64,000 nt of DNA from contig NZ_VTOU01000001.1 of assembly GCF_008274695.1 (NCBI RefSeq), positions 682,001 through 746,000 of the forward strand. Direction: 5' to 3'. Below are positions 1 through 9,136 of this stretch, in pieces. The stretch comes from Sphingomonas montanisoli. Its GTDB lineage: Bacteria; Pseudomonadota; Alphaproteobacteria; Sphingomonadales; Sphingomonadaceae. The notes under the pieces are model-generated. The model was not told the origin of the DNA and ran no database searches. It saw only the letters and a list, made by a program, of their open reading frames with translations. Numbering within the stretch: position 1 is the first letter of the stretch; the number at the start of each line of letters is the position of its first letter. A program made the position numbers and the translations under genes.

Positions 1-276
1 GTCGATCGCCTCGGGCGTCTGCCCGGATAGTCCCAGAAGGATCGCGACATCGGTCGAGTGGCCACGTCCCGTGAGCGCAAGCGAGCCGAACAGTTCGCAG
101 ACCACCCGCACGACATCGCCCTGCTCTACCGCCCATTGCGCGAAGGCAAAGGCGGCGCGCATCGGGCCCACGGTGTGCGAACTCGAAGGGCCTATCCCGA
201 TCGTGAACAATTCCGTGATGCTGATCGCCCGTTCGACATCGGGGCGTTCGGCAGCTGGTGCGGCATCGGCGATCAT
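1..276 (-). CDS. sdaA: L-serine dehydratase (L-serine ammonia-lyase), N-terminal part, cut by window edge
   Basis: The reverse strand encodes about 92 residues that run off the left edge. After a short leader the frame reads [24 protein letters not shown], the diagnostic start of iron-sulfur L-serine dehydratases, followed by [23 protein letters not shown], also typical of this beta-domain. The enzyme deaminates serine to pyruvate. The iron-sulfur cysteines lie in the missing C-terminal part. The start at 276 is the first in-frame ATG after an in-frame stop at 319-321; no strong ribosome binding site is visible, so the first residues are uncertain. The gene was found by translating the edge region directly. 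Confidence 0.88.
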   Translation of the reverse strand, partial: MIADAAPAAERPDVERAISITELFTIGIGPSSSHTVGPMRAAFAFAQWAVEQGDVVRVVCELFGSLALTGRGHSTDVAILLGLSGQTPEAID

Positions 277-390
277 CGCGGCATCATAGGCGCAGATCGG
301 TCGAAGCTGAACTCCCCGTCAGCAACGGAACAGAAACACTGTTCGCGCCTTCTATCCTTCGACCCTGATCAACGGGGCGGAGGAATTGAA

Positions 391-471
391 ATGCGGTCCA
401 TTTTCCTTTGGCTTATCGGCGTGCCGATCCCGATCATCCTGCTGCTGGCGTTCTGCACCCACCACCTCTGA
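391..471 (+). CDS. 26-residue membrane peptide
   Basis: An ATG at 391 is preceded by a purine-rich ribosome binding site (GGAGGAATT, about 378-386) and opens a 26-codon frame ending in TGA at 469-471. The peptide is almost all one hydrophobic segment (SIFLWLIGVPIPIILLLAF) after a single arginine, with a short polar tail CTHHL. That is the pattern of a single-span membrane micropeptide with a cytoplasmic N-terminus. It sits divergently from sdaA in an otherwise empty gap. I recall similar very short proteins in proteobacteria but cannot name a family. No function is proposed. Confidence 0.6.
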   Translation: MRSIFLWLIGVPIPIILLLAFCTHHL

Positions 472-490
472 TCAAACTGCCCCAGAAGCA

Positions 491-572
491 CGTCATCCCA
501 GCGAAAGCTGGGATCTCATGAGGTGAAGCGCCTCGCGCCTCTCCAGAGATCCCAGCGTCCGCTGGGATGACG
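491..572. repeat. Intergenic palindromic repeat, CGTCATCCCAGC type
   Basis: The block begins CGTCATCCCAGC and ends GCTGGGATGACG, so its ends are exact reverse complements. The interior holds a second pair (GAAAGCTGGGATCTC and GAGATCCCAGCG). This is a REP-like element of the kind scattered between genes in sphingomonads. It lies 3' of pckG and could form a large hairpin. Confidence 0.75.
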
Positions 573-616
573 ACACCAGGTCTAAGGCGCGGACCGCGAG
601 ATCCGCGCAGCAGATA

Positions 617-2452
617 TCAGCCCAGTCGTGCTTCGAGCGCTTCCTGTTCCGCCCAGATGCCGGGCGAGACGCGATCGCCGAGCTTACGAAGATCGGCCGC
701 ACTGAGCTTGGCTTCCTCGCGCCAGATCTCGCGATCGACGGTCAGCAGTTCTTCCATCGCACCGGCGGGCATGTCGATGCCGCTCAGGTCGATGCCGTCA
801 GCGGTAGGCTGTAGACCGATCGGCGTTTCCACCGCATCCGCCGTGCCCTCGGCACGCCCGACGATCCACTTCAGGACGCGCGAATTGTCGCCGAAGCCCG
901 GCCACAGGAACTTGCCGTTCGCGCCCTTGCGGAACCAGTTGACCAGATAGATCTTCGGCAGCTTGTGCGCGTCGGCGCGTGCGCCGATGCCCAGCCAATG
1001 GCTGAAATAGTCAGCCATGTTGTAGCCGCAGAAGGGCAGCATCGCGAACGGATCGCGGCGCAACTCGCCGATCTTGTTCTCGGCAGCGGCCGTGCCTTCC
1101 GACGCGATGTTGGCGGCCAGATAGACACCATGGCGCCAGTCGAAGCTCTCGGTCACCAGCGGGATCGCCGATGCGCGACGACCGCCGAACAGGATCGCCG
1201 AGATCGGAACGCCGGCAGGATCCGCCCACTCGTCCGCGATCGACGGGCACTGGGCGGCGGGAACAGCGAAGCGAGCGTTCGGGTGTGCCGCCGGGGTGCC
1301 CTTGTCGGGGCTCCAGGCTTCGCCGCGCCAATCGATCAGGTTTTCGGGCGGGGTATCGGTCAGCCCCTCCCACCACACGTCACCATCGGTGGTGATCGCA
1401 GTGTTGGTGTAGATCGTGTTGGCGAACAACGTGTCGACCGCATTCTTGTTGGTCTTCACGCCCGTGCCCGGCGCCACGCCGAAGAAGCCCGCTTCCGGAT
1501 TGATCGCATAGAGGCGGCCATCCGCGCCGAAGCGCATCCAGGCGATATCGTCACCGATCGTCTCGGCCTTCCAGCCGGGGATGGTCGGTTCGAGCATCGC
1601 CATGTTGGTCTTGCCGCACGCGCTGGGGAAGGCCGCCGCGACATAATGGACCGCGCCTTCGGGCGAGGTGAGCTTGAGGATGAGCATATGCTCGGCAAGC
1701 CATCCCTCATCGCGTGCCATCACCGAAGCGATGCGCAGCGCGAAGCACTTCTTGCCCAGCAGTGCGTTGCCACCATAGCCCGAACCATAAGACCAGATTT
1801 CGCGCGATTCCGGGAAATGGACGATCCACTTGTCGGGGTTGCACGGCCACGGCACGTCCTGCTGGCCCGCCGCGAGCGGTGCGCCGACCGAGTGGACGCA
1901 CTTCACGAAGAAGCCGCCCTCGCCCAGCATATCGAGCGCGCCTTTGCCCATGCGCGTCATAACCCGCATGGAAAGCACGACATAGGCGCTGTCGGTCAGC
2001 TCGACGCCGATCGCGCTCTTGTCCGAACCCAGCGGGCCCATGCAGAAGGGGACGACATACATCGTGCGGCCACGCATGCAGCCTTCGAACAGGCCGTCCA
2101 GCGTCGCGCGGGTTTCGGCCGGGTCGCGCCAGTTGTTGGTGGGGCCGGCATCCTCGGGACGATCCGAGCAGATGAAGGTGCGGCTTTCGACACGCGCGAC
2201 ATCGCCGGGGTCGGACCGTGCATAAAAGCTGTTCGGGCGCTTCTCCGGATCGAGCGCAATCAGCGTGCCGGCGGCGACAAGCTCGGCGGCGAGCTCCGAA
2301 GCTTCGGCTTCCGAACCGTTGCACCAGCGGATCGAGTCGGGCTGGGTGAAGGCAGCAATCTGCTCGACCCATTCGATAAGAGCAGCGTTATTCGTGGGCG
2401 CTGCGATGAGCTCGGGAGCGGATGCCTCCTGAACGGCGGAACTGGGCGTCAT
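617..2452 (-). CDS. pckG: Phosphoenolpyruvate carboxykinase (GTP)
   Basis: Converts oxaloacetate and GTP to PEP, GDP and CO2, the first committed step of gluconeogenesis, in the cytosol. The 611-residue length fits the GTP-dependent family (about 600-620) rather than the shorter ATP-dependent one. Around residues 275-285 it carries [15 protein letters not shown], the kinase-1a loop with the family's reactive cysteine. Further family signatures are [22 protein letters not shown] and [18 protein letters not shown] chose the ATG at 2452 because AGGAG lies about nine bases upstream; a longer frame reaches a TTG at 2512 but has no such site. It diverges from the LysR gene at 2559, so the 106-bp gap probably holds both promoters. 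Confidence 0.95.
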   Translation of the reverse strand: MTPSSAVQEASAPELIAAPTNNAALIEWVEQIAAFTQPDSIRWCNGSEAEASELAAELVAAGTLIALDPEKRPNSFYARSDPGDVARVESRTFICSDRPEDAGPTNNWRDPAETRATLDGLFEGCMRGRTMYVVPFCMGPLGSDKSAIGVELTDSAYVVLSMRVMTRMGKGALDMLGEGGFFVKCVHSVGAPLAAGQQDVPWPCNPDKWIVHFPESREIWSYGSGYGGNALLGKKCFALRIASVMARDEGWLAEHMLILKLTSPEGAVHYVAAAFPSACGKTNMAMLEPTIPGWKAETIGDDIAWMRFGADGRLYAINPEAGFFGVAPGTGVKTNKNAVDTLFANTIYTNTAITTDGDVWWEGLTDTPPENLIDWRGEAWSPDKGTPAAHPNARFAVPAAQCPSIADEWADPAGVPISAILFGGRRASAIPLVTESFDWRHGVYLAANIASEGTAAAENKIGELRRDPFAMLPFCGYNMADYFSHWLGIGARADAHKLPKIYLVNWFRKGANGKFLWPGFGDNSRVLKWIVGRAEGTADAVETPIGLQPTADGIDLSGIDMPAGAMEELLTVDREIWREEAKLSAADLRKLGDRVSPGIWAEQEALEARLG

Positions 2453-2558
2453 ACTATCCACTCCTGGCCAAGTGATTGACGCAATGATCGCGGCTCTTCG
2501 CCTTTCGATCAAATATGAATAGTGGAGAGATATAAGCTGATGTTAAACGTGACATGAA

Positions 2559-3743
2559 ATGGCGAATCCATACGGCCTGAATTTTCGACACCTGCGCCTG
2601 CTGGCGATGATCGACAGCTATGGCAGCGTGAGCATCGCGGCGCGGAATGCCGGGATTTCCCAGCCCGCGCTCACCCAGGCGCTCAGCAAGCTCGAGGCGA
2701 GCTTCGGCGCGTCCTTCTTCCATCGGACGCCCGCAGGCGTAACGCTGACGGCGATCGGCACACGGGTGCTCAAGCGCGTCGATCGGGCGATGGAGACGCT
2801 GGGCAAGGCGATTCGCGCAACCAAGGGCGCGCAGGGCGCGCGCGACTCCGAACGGCTGCTGAGCAGCGCGCAGGTGCGCGGACTGCTCAGTCTGGCCGAA
2901 GCCGGCAGTTTCGTAGGCGCGGCCAAGACGGCGGACGTATCGGTGCCCGCGCTGCACCGCGCCGTCCGCGATCTGGAGCAATTGTGCGGCGTGTCGCTGG
3001 TGCGGCGATCGGGGCGTGGCGTCTCGTTGACCGACGCCGGAACCCGGCTGTCGCGTGGTTTCGGGCTGGCGATGTCGGAGCTTTCGACCGCGCTCGACGA
3101 ATGCGGCGGCGGTGGGCAGCGGCTGGCGATCGGGGCAATGGCCCTCTCGCGATCCTCGCTGCTGCCCGCGACCCTCGCCGAACTGCTGCGGCAGGTGCCC
3201 GAGGCGACGATCGACGTGATCGACGGATCCTATCTGGAGCTGGTCGACTTCCTGCGATCGGGCCGGATCGATTCGCTGATCGGCGCGCTGCGCGATCATC
3301 CGGCGCGCGATCTGCATCAGGAACCCCTGTTCACCAATCGGCTGACCATTATCGGCCGCGCCGATCATCCGCTGGCCAAAGGCACCGCAAGCTTCGAGGA
3401 TCTCGCCGCTTATCCCTGGATCGTCGCGCGGCGCGCATCGGGCCTGCTCGAAAAATGGCAGGAGATGTTCGATCAGGCGGGCAAGCCGCGCCCGACCGCG
3501 CCGATCCAGTGCGGCTCGGTAGAGCTGATCCGCGGGATGCTGATGCGCTCCGACTTCCTCACCATGCTGTCCACCGATCAGGTCGCGACGGAGATCGAGG
3601 CGGGCGCGCTGCGGCGGATCGACAGCATCGTGCCCGATACCATGCGCCGCATCGGCATCATCACCCGGCGCGAATGGCATCCCACCCCATTGCAGGACCT
3701 GTTCATTTCGACGCTGAAGACGGTTGCCGAGGCGGATGGGTGA
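2559..3743 (+). CDS. LysR-type regulator with two N-terminal helix-turn-helix domains
   Basis: Transcription regulator of 394 residues, about 90 longer than a standard LysR protein. Residues about 9-68 form a normal LysR winged helix (FRHLRLLAMIDSYGSVSIAARNAGISQPALTQALSKLEASFGASFFHRT). Residues about 92-152 form a second one (VRGLLSLAEAGSFVGAAKTADVSVPALHRAVRDLEQLCGVSLVRRSGRG). A periplasmic-binding-protein-like effector domain fills the rest. Divergence from pckG suggests it may control that gene or itself, which is inference. The start ATG at 2559 has a weak ribosome binding site. The ligand is unknown. Confidence 0.88.
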   Translation: MANPYGLNFRHLRLLAMIDSYGSVSIAARNAGISQPALTQALSKLEASFGASFFHRTPAGVTLTAIGTRVLKRVDRAMETLGKAIRATKGAQGARDSERLLSSAQVRGLLSLAEAGSFVGAAKTADVSVPALHRAVRDLEQLCGVSLVRRSGRGVSLTDAGTRLSRGFGLAMSELSTALDECGGGGQRLAIGAMALSRSSLLPATLAELLRQVPEATIDVIDGSYLELVDFLRSGRIDSLIGALRDHPARDLHQEPLFTNRLTIIGRADHPLAKGTASFEDLAAYPWIVARRASGLLEKWQEMFDQAGKPRPTAPIQCGSVELIRGMLMRSDFLTMLSTDQVATEIEAGALRRIDSIVPDTMRRIGIITRREWHPTPLQDLFISTLKTVAEADG

Positions 3744-3862
3744 AAGGCTGTGTGAAGGCGAAGGCCACAATGGTTGTGGCTTTTGTGGCTTTTGGATTCG
3801 GGGCGTGAAATCCGGGACTTAGCGCGAATGAGGGGCTGCATTGGGACGAGATCCCCTCTCCT

Positions 3863-3970
3863 CGTCATTGCGAGCATAGCGAAGCAATCCAGGCCCGCAC
3901 TGGAGATGGTTGCGAGCCTCTCCAGTGCGGGCCTGGATTGTTTCGTCGCCTTCGGCTCCTCGCAATGACG
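3863..3970. repeat. Intergenic palindromic repeat, CGTCATTGCGAG type (copy 1)
   Basis: Starts CGTCATTGCGAG, ends CTCGCAATGACG, with internal inverted arms around AATCCAGGCCCGCACTGGAGA and its complement. The same element recurs at 28005-28113 and, shortened, at 31752-31832. It makes up about one fifth of the 508-bp gap 3744-4251. That gap otherwise holds only the doubtful reading frame described at 3971-4174. Confidence 0.8.
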
Positions 3971-4174
3971 AGAGAAGGAGGAGAGATGGCTGCACATCGG
4001 CGATAGCTGCAAGGCTCCACCCGGCGCACGCGCCAGACAGGCGAACAGGTGGCCGAACAAAGCGGCGACGATAAGAATCCCGAAAACGGCCAACATCAGC
4101 TTCCCCCACCAAGCCAATTGCGTCGAATAGAACAAAAAGAGAACATTGTCAAGAGCGCGCGGGAAACTAGCCAC
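3971..4174 (-). other. Doubtful small membrane reading frame running into the repeat
   Basis: From a GTG at about 4174 the reverse strand reads MASFPRALDNVLFLFYSTQL, then AWWGKLMLAVFGILIVAALFGHLFACLARAP. The hydrophobic stretch looks like a real transmembrane helix. Further on, the frame passes through the palindromic repeat and becomes antisense to the LysR gene, ending near 3578, so the C-terminal part is not natural-looking. It may be a small membrane protein whose 3' end was replaced by the repeat, or chance. No good ribosome binding site is visible. Confidence 0.25.
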
Positions 4175-4251
4175 GTTGCGATAATCGCAGGAAACAAATC
4201 GCGCTCACAAACGTCGAGCATATCGACGGACCGATCGGGCGGGAGACGAGG

Positions 4252-5307
4252 ATGATAGCAAGGATCAAGGCAACCTGCCTTGCCGCGCTGACGCTCGTCA
4301 TCGCGTCGCACCCCGTGCCCGTGAGCCCGGGGGCGCAGACCACCGGCGGCGCGATCTTCACCGACTATTCGGCGAACCGACCCGGCGAGATCAACCTCCT
4401 CACCTACAATGTCGCAGCCCTACCCTGGCCGATTGCGAACCGCACCGACGCGCTGAACGCCATCGCCGCGCGGCTGAAGACGCTGCGCAGCACCGGCGCC
4501 GCGCCGCAGATCGTGGTGGTGCAGGAGGCGTTTACGGACGAGGCGCAGGCGATCGGGCGTGCGGCGGGCTATCGCTATCAGGCGATCGGCCCCGGCCCGG
4601 ACGATGCACGGCCGAAGGTGGCGCTGGCGGCCGATTTCGTGCGCGACCGGACATGGTATCGCGCCGAAAAGAGCGATCCGACGCTCGACAGCGGCCTTGC
4701 CATCTTTTCCGATTTTCCGATCCTTGCGACGCGCAGCGTGCCCTTTGCCGCCTGTGCGGGGATCGACTGCGCGGCGAACAAGGGCGTGCTGATCGCGACA
4801 ATCAAGGTGCCGGGCCTGCCCGAACCGATCGAGGTAGCGACCACCCACCTCAATTCGCGCGCGGCCTCGCTCACCAGCCCCGAGCGCAATCTCTACGCCT
4901 ATCGCGCGCAGCTTGATGCGATCGACACGGCGCTGGCGGCGTCGGGCGGCAAGCATGTCCGGCTGTTCGCGGGCGACTTCAACGTCCACTCGCCCGATCG
5001 CCTCGCCGCGCTGCAGGCGCATAGCCGCCGGTGGAAGGTGCAGCCCGCAACTGCGATGGGAATGGTTCGTATGCCCGCCAGCTATTGCGGCGTGCCGGGC
5101 GAAACATCGTGCGGATACGAACTGCCGATCGCGTCCAACCTGCCGCTGGGCGACGCGACCGACTGGCAATTCTTCGCGGGCAACAGGACAACCGACATCA
5201 GGCCACTGCGCCGGGTGCAATTGTTCGGCCGCGACACCAATGGCGCGATGCTGTCCGACCATATCGGGTACAGCGTGGTTTATCGGCTAAGTGAACGGCG
5301 GGTTTGA
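4252..5307 (+). CDS. Exported endonuclease/exonuclease/phosphatase-family protein
   Basis: The 351-residue protein starts with a signal-peptide-like segment (MIARIKATCLAALTLVIASHPVPVSPGAQ) and continues with the EEP fold shared by DNase I, sphingomyelinases and inositol phosphatases. Visible catalytic motifs are LLTYNVAALPW (about 48-58), VVVQEAF (about 86-92, metal-binding Glu), THLNSRA (about 199), AGDFNVHSP (about 240) and LSDHIGYSVV (about 334, catalytic His). It probably cleaves a phosphodiester outside the cytoplasm; the substrate (sphingophospholipid, nucleic acid or other) cannot be told. The start has GGGAGACGAGG just upstream. The gene stands alone between two repeats. Confidence 0.8.
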   Translation: MIARIKATCLAALTLVIASHPVPVSPGAQTTGGAIFTDYSANRPGEINLLTYNVAALPWPIANRTDALNAIAARLKTLRSTGAAPQIVVVQEAFTDEAQAIGRAAGYRYQAIGPGPDDARPKVALAADFVRDRTWYRAEKSDPTLDSGLAIFSDFPILATRSVPFAACAGIDCAANKGVLIATIKVPGLPEPIEVATTHLNSRAASLTSPERNLYAYRAQLDAIDTALAASGGKHVRLFAGDFNVHSPDRLAALQAHSRRWKVQPATAMGMVRMPASYCGVPGETSCGYELPIASNLPLGDATDWQFFAGNRTTDIRPLRRVQLFGRDTNGAMLSDHIGYSVVYRLSERRV

Positions 5308-5313
5308 GACATT

Positions 5314-5439
5314 ATCCTCCCCCGCCAGGGGGAGGTGTCAGCGCGAGCTGACGGAGGGGGAGGACAGAGGCTCATCGAGTTGGTCGCCGCCCTCCCCCTC
5401 CGTCGCCTTCGGCGCCACCTCCCCCTGGCGGGGGAGGAT
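5314..5439. repeat. Intergenic palindromic repeat, CCTCCCCCGCCAGGGGGAGGTG type (copy 1)
   Basis: Begins ATCCTCCCCCGCCAGGGGGAGG and ends with the reverse complement of that arm, with a second nested pair (AGCTGACGGAGGGGGAGG with CCTCCCCCTCCGTCGCC). A second copy lies at 9657-9783. The last base touches the stop codon of the neighbouring LysR gene, so it may serve as its transcript end. Confidence 0.8.
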
Positions 5440-6341
5440 CAGGATTGGGGCGCCTGAACGTAGGCCCGCGTCGCCCTGACAAAGTCCATCAGCACCGGAT
5501 CCTGATTGGCGCGCATCCAGATGAGGTCGACGTCGAGGCTGACCTGAAGTTCGGGCACCGGGCGCATGACGACGCCGTTGGGGAGCGCGTTGCGGACGGA
5601 TTCGTTGACGAAGCCGATCCCCGTTCCGCGCGCGATCAGGGCAAGCTGGAGGAAGACGTCGCCCCCGACCTCCAGCGCGACGCGCGGCTTGAAGCCGTGC
5701 GCATGGAAGGCGGCGTGCAGCTTCGCCTGGCCCAGGAAATACTGGTCCATCGAGACGGTGACGAACGCCTGATCACGCAGTTGATCGAAGGTCAGGCTGT
5801 CGTGGACCGCGAGCGGATGATCCTCCCGCATCACCACGATGAAGCGATCGCTGACGATCGGGAGATAGTCGATTTCGGGCAGCTGGCTCGATCGTTCGAT
5901 GATGAAGCCCGCGTCGATCTTGCGGTTGCGCAGGGCGGCCAGTTGTTCGGTCGACGACATGTTGATCAGTTGCAGGTCCACGCGCGGACGCGCGGCGATG
6001 TAGGAGGCGACCGCGCCCGTTGCGAGCGGGCTGAGCACCGCGAGCTTGATCATCGAGACGGTGAGTTGCCCCGTCGTGCCGTCGGCAACGCGGCGCGCAT
6101 GATCGTAGGTCGCATCGACCTGCGCGAGCAGGCGGCGGGCATCGTCGAGCATCACGCGGCCCACCGGCGTCACCTTCGCACCGTGAGTCGATCGTTCGAG
6201 CAGGGGGGCGCCCACCGTCGCTTCGAGCAGGGCGATATGCCGCGACAATGCCGATTGCGCGATGTTGAGATCGGCCGCAGCCCGACTGAAGCTTTCGCGT
6301 TCGGCGACGGCCACGAAATAGCGAAAGCGTCTCAACGACAT
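5439..6341 (-). CDS. LysR-type transcriptional regulator
   Basis: A 300-residue LysR protein of normal length. The N-terminal winged helix is clear (LRRFRYFVAVAERESFSRAAADLNIAQSALSRHIALLEATVGAPLLERS), followed by an effector-binding domain from about residue 90. The start at 6341 was chosen because GGAGG lies seven bases upstream; an in-frame ATG at 6362 is less well placed. It is divergent from the amidohydrolase gene at 6477, and a CCAAT-N4-ATTGG dyad lies between them. The usual arrangement suggests it controls the 6477-9649 genes in response to their substrate; this is inference. Confidence 0.88.
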   Translation of the reverse strand: MSLRRFRYFVAVAERESFSRAAADLNIAQSALSRHIALLEATVGAPLLERSTHGAKVTPVGRVMLDDARRLLAQVDATYDHARRVADGTTGQLTVSMIKLAVLSPLATGAVASYIAARPRVDLQLINMSSTEQLAALRNRKIDAGFIIERSSQLPEIDYLPIVSDRFIVVMREDHPLAVHDSLTFDQLRDQAFVTVSMDQYFLGQAKLHAAFHAHGFKPRVALEVGGDVFLQLALIARGTGIGFVNESVRNALPNGVVMRPVPELQVSLDVDLIWMRANQDPVLMDFVRATRAYVQAPQS

Positions 6342-6385
6342 AACAGCCTCCCAAGACGCCATCTTATTTTGCGATGGAGCCGCCG

Positions 6386-6399
6386 CCAATCTGTATTGG
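6386..6399. promoter_or_regulatory. Candidate LysR operator (CCAAT-N4-ATTGG)
   Basis: A perfect five-base dyad with a four-base spacer lies between the divergent LysR gene (start 6341) and the amidohydrolase gene (start 6477). Position and size suit a LysR recognition site, but binding is inferred from location only. Confidence 0.45.
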
Positions 6400-6476
6400 A
6401 CAGGATCGGCCACGCCAGAGAAACAGGCGCCACTTCCGGCAGACCGGACGAGATAAGACGGAGAAGGAGGGCAGCC

Positions 6477-8267
6477 ATGACCGTCCATATCGACAGCTGG
6501 ACCGACCAGCATTTCGACCTGATCATTCGCGGCGGCATGGTCGTCGACGGCACCGGCCTGCCGCGGCGGCGGGTCGACCTGGGCATAAGCGGCGGCAAGG
6601 TGGTGGCGATCGCGAAGCTCGACGGGTGCCGGGCCGATGACGAGATCGACGCGACGGGCATGATCGTCGCCCCCGGCATCGTCGATCCGCACACGCATTA
6701 CGACCCGCAGATCACGTTCGATCCGCACGCGACCATGTCGTGCTTCCACGGCGTGACCACCGTGGTCGCGGGCAATTGCGGCTTTTCGGTCGCGCCTGTG
6801 CGGCATGATGACATCGAGTTCCTGACCGATATCTTCGCGAGCGTCGAGGATATGAACCCGGTCGCGCTGAGCGGTGTGCCGTGGGACAATTTCGAAAGCT
6901 TTCCGGAGTTTCTGGGATCGCTGCACGGCAAATTGGGCGTCAATTTCGCCTGCTATGTCGGCCATTCGAACGTCCGCCGCTGGGTGATGGGCGACGATTG
7001 CTACGACAAGGAAGCGACGCCGGAGCAGATCGTCGCGATGCAGGCGATCGTGGCCGAGGCGATTTCGGCGGGCGCGGCGGGGCTCTCCTCGTCGTCCGCC
7101 CCCACCCATCTGGATATCAAGGGGCGTCCGGTGCCGTCGCGCGCGGCGACCAAGGAGGAACTGATCGCTTTGGTCGAGACCGCGGGCCGCACCCGGCCGG
7201 GTTCGATCTGCTATCTGCCGCAAAGCGCAATCGGCGGACTGAACGAGCAGGATCAGAACCTGCTGATCGAACTGGGGCTGGCCGGCGGCATCCCTGTGAT
7301 CATCCAGGGGCTGGGCGGGCGCAGCAAGGTCGACGCGCCGACCGCGACCTGGGATGCGTGCGTCGATTTCCTGGCCGATGCGACCGCGCAAGGATCGCCG
7401 GTCTATTCGTTGCTGATCACGCGGCCGTTCGATCGCACGGTCGAGATCGGGCCCAACAACGTCCATTATCGCGCGGTTTTCGACTTTCACGACTTCCTCA
7501 ATCTGCCGATCGAGGAAAGGCGCGCGGCGGCGAAGGATCCGACGTGGCGCGACAGGCTGCGCACCTCCATCGAGAACTACAATCGCGATCCGGCCAAGGG
7601 CACGACCCTGCCGCCGCCCAGCCTTGCGACCGTGTTCGTCGTGCAGGTGGCCGAGGAGCGCAATCGCTGGGCCGAGGGAATGACCGTCAAGCAGCTGGGC
7701 GAAAAGCTGGGCATCGCGCCGATGGACGCGCTGCTCGACCTCGCGCTCGACGAGGATTTCCGGACCAACTTCCGCTGGCGCACCGAAACGCCCGAATGGA
7801 GCGAGGCCGTGGGGATCGCGCAGAAGCATCCCAACATGATCGTCGGCACGTCCGACGGCGGCGCGCATCTGCACAAGGATGACGGGGCCGACTGGTCCTC
7901 CTACTTCCTGCGCAGCTGGGTGCTCGATCGCGGCGCGTGGACGCTGGAAGAAGGCATTCGGCAGATCACGCAGGTGCCGGCGGCACTGCTGGGCTTCAGC
8001 GATCGCGGCACGCTGAAGGTCGGCGGCTGGGCGGACATCATGGTGTTCGATCCGGCGACGATCGCGCCGTGGCGCAAGGAGTTCGCGCACACGCTGCCGG
8101 GTGGCATCGGCCGCTGGCAGGCGCTGGGCAAGGGCGTGGCGGCGACGATCGTCAATGGCGTGCCGATCGTGCTCAACGGCGAACTGACCGGCAAGCTGCC
8201 GGGCCATATCGTCTCGCCGGGATCGGAAGGCCAGACAGCGGCTCCGGCGCTGGAGGCCGCCCAATGA
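6477..8267 (+). CDS. D-aminoacylase-like amidohydrolase (amidohydrolase family 3)
   Basis: A 596-residue metal-dependent hydrolase related to N-acyl-D-amino-acid deacylases. It opens with the typical beta-sandwich (FDLIIRGGMVVDGTG). The metal motif GIVDPHTHYDPQ is near residues 68-79, followed by GVTTVVAGNCGFSVAP, and the catalytic aspartate motif SDGGAH is near 459. The C-terminal sandwich segment (GTLKVGGWADIMVFDP) is also present. It should cleave an amide or cyclic amide; the real substrate is unknown. GGAGG lies just upstream of the ATG at 6477. Its stop overlaps the next start (ATGA at 8264-8267), so it is translationally coupled to the TauD-like gene. Confidence 0.85.
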   Translation: MTVHIDSWTDQHFDLIIRGGMVVDGTGLPRRRVDLGISGGKVVAIAKLDGCRADDEIDATGMIVAPGIVDPHTHYDPQITFDPHATMSCFHGVTTVVAGNCGFSVAPVRHDDIEFLTDIFASVEDMNPVALSGVPWDNFESFPEFLGSLHGKLGVNFACYVGHSNVRRWVMGDDCYDKEATPEQIVAMQAIVAEAISAGAAGLSSSSAPTHLDIKGRPVPSRAATKEELIALVETAGRTRPGSICYLPQSAIGGLNEQDQNLLIELGLAGGIPVIIQGLGGRSKVDAPTATWDACVDFLADATAQGSPVYSLLITRPFDRTVEIGPNNVHYRAVFDFHDFLNLPIEERRAAAKDPTWRDRLRTSIENYNRDPAKGTTLPPPSLATVFVVQVAEERNRWAEGMTVKQLGEKLGIAPMDALLDLALDEDFRTNFRWRTETPEWSEAVGIAQKHPNMIVGTSDGGAHLHKDDGADWSSYFLRSWVLDRGAWTLEEGIRQITQVPAALLGFSDRGTLKVGGWADIMVFDPATIAPWRKEFAHTLPGGIGRWQALGKGVAATIVNGVPIVLNGELTGKLPGHIVSPGSEGQTAAPALEAAQ

Positions 8268-9097
8268 TCGAAGTTCGCAAGCTCACCGGCGCGATCGGCG
8301 CCGAGATAGCTGGCATCGACCTGGCGGGGGAGATTTCGGACGAGGCTGTGACGACAGTGATGGACGCGCTGCACGACAATTATGTCGTGTTCTTCCGCAA
8401 CCAGAAGCCGCTGTCGGAGGAGGAGCATATCCGCGCGGGCCGCCGTTTCGGCGTGCTCGACAAATCCGAGGTGCAGCCCAAGCCGACCGCCCATCCCGAA
8501 ATCCTGATCCTCGATCAGATGACGGGCAAGGGCCAGGGCGCCGAGCTGTTCCACCGCGACCGCACCTTCCTGGAAAATCCGCCGCTGGGATCGATCCTGC
8601 AGTGCATGAAGAAGCCCGATATCGGCGGCGACACCTGCTGGGCGAGTTCCGTCGCGGCCTATGAGGCGCTGTCGAAACCGATGCAGGAGTTCATCGACGG
8701 GCTTTACGCTACCCATTCGATCCAGCGCCTCGCCTCGCGCAGCCAGGTCGTCCGCGACACGCTGGGCGACAAGATCCACAGCTGGCCGAGCGCAGTGCAT
8801 CCGCTGGTCGAGGTGCATCCGGTGACGGGGCGCAAGGCGCTCAACGTCAACGCCAACTGGACGACGGCGATCGAGGGGGTGAGCGCGGACGAGAGCGAGA
8901 TGCTGCTCAACTTCCTGTTCGAATATTCGAAGCGGCCGGAGTTTCAGGTGCGGTTCCAGTGGAACCTGAACGACGTCGCCTTCTGGGACAATCGCACCGC
9001 GCTCCACTGCGCGATCGCCGATTACGACACCCGCCGCATCATGAAGCGGGTCGCGCTGAGCGGCCACAAGCCCAAGGGGCCGCGCGACATCAACTGA
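8264..9097 (+). CDS. TauD/TfdA-family 2-oxoglutarate-dependent dioxygenase
   Basis: A 277-residue Fe(II)/2-oxoglutarate oxygenase, normal length for the family. Iron ligands are visible as FHRDRTF (HxD near residue 97) and NRTALHCA (distal His near residue 247), followed by DTRRIMKRVALSG, which supplies the arginine for 2-oxoglutarate. The N-terminal GAIGAEIAGIDLAGEIS is typical of TauD proteins. It hydroxylates an unknown substrate, often leading to C-S, C-O or C-N cleavage in this family. The start overlaps the stop of the amidohydrolase by four bases. Confidence 0.88.
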   Translation: MIEVRKLTGAIGAEIAGIDLAGEISDEAVTTVMDALHDNYVVFFRNQKPLSEEEHIRAGRRFGVLDKSEVQPKPTAHPEILILDQMTGKGQGAELFHRDRTFLENPPLGSILQCMKKPDIGGDTCWASSVAAYEALSKPMQEFIDGLYATHSIQRLASRSQVVRDTLGDKIHSWPSAVHPLVEVHPVTGRKALNVNANWTTAIEGVSADESEMLLNFLFEYSKRPEFQVRFQWNLNDVAFWDNRTALHCAIADYDTRRIMKRVALSGHKPKGPRDIN

Positions 9098-9136
9098 GCG
9101 TCGTTTTGACTTTCTAGGCTTTGGGAGAGGCTTGAG

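Noticed and set aside
5439-8264. A single very long minus-strand frame joining the LysR gene with sequence opposite the amidohydrolase
   Set aside because: Only the part from 6341 down is LysR. The upstream part is antisense to the amidohydrolase and has no ribosome binding site or domain.
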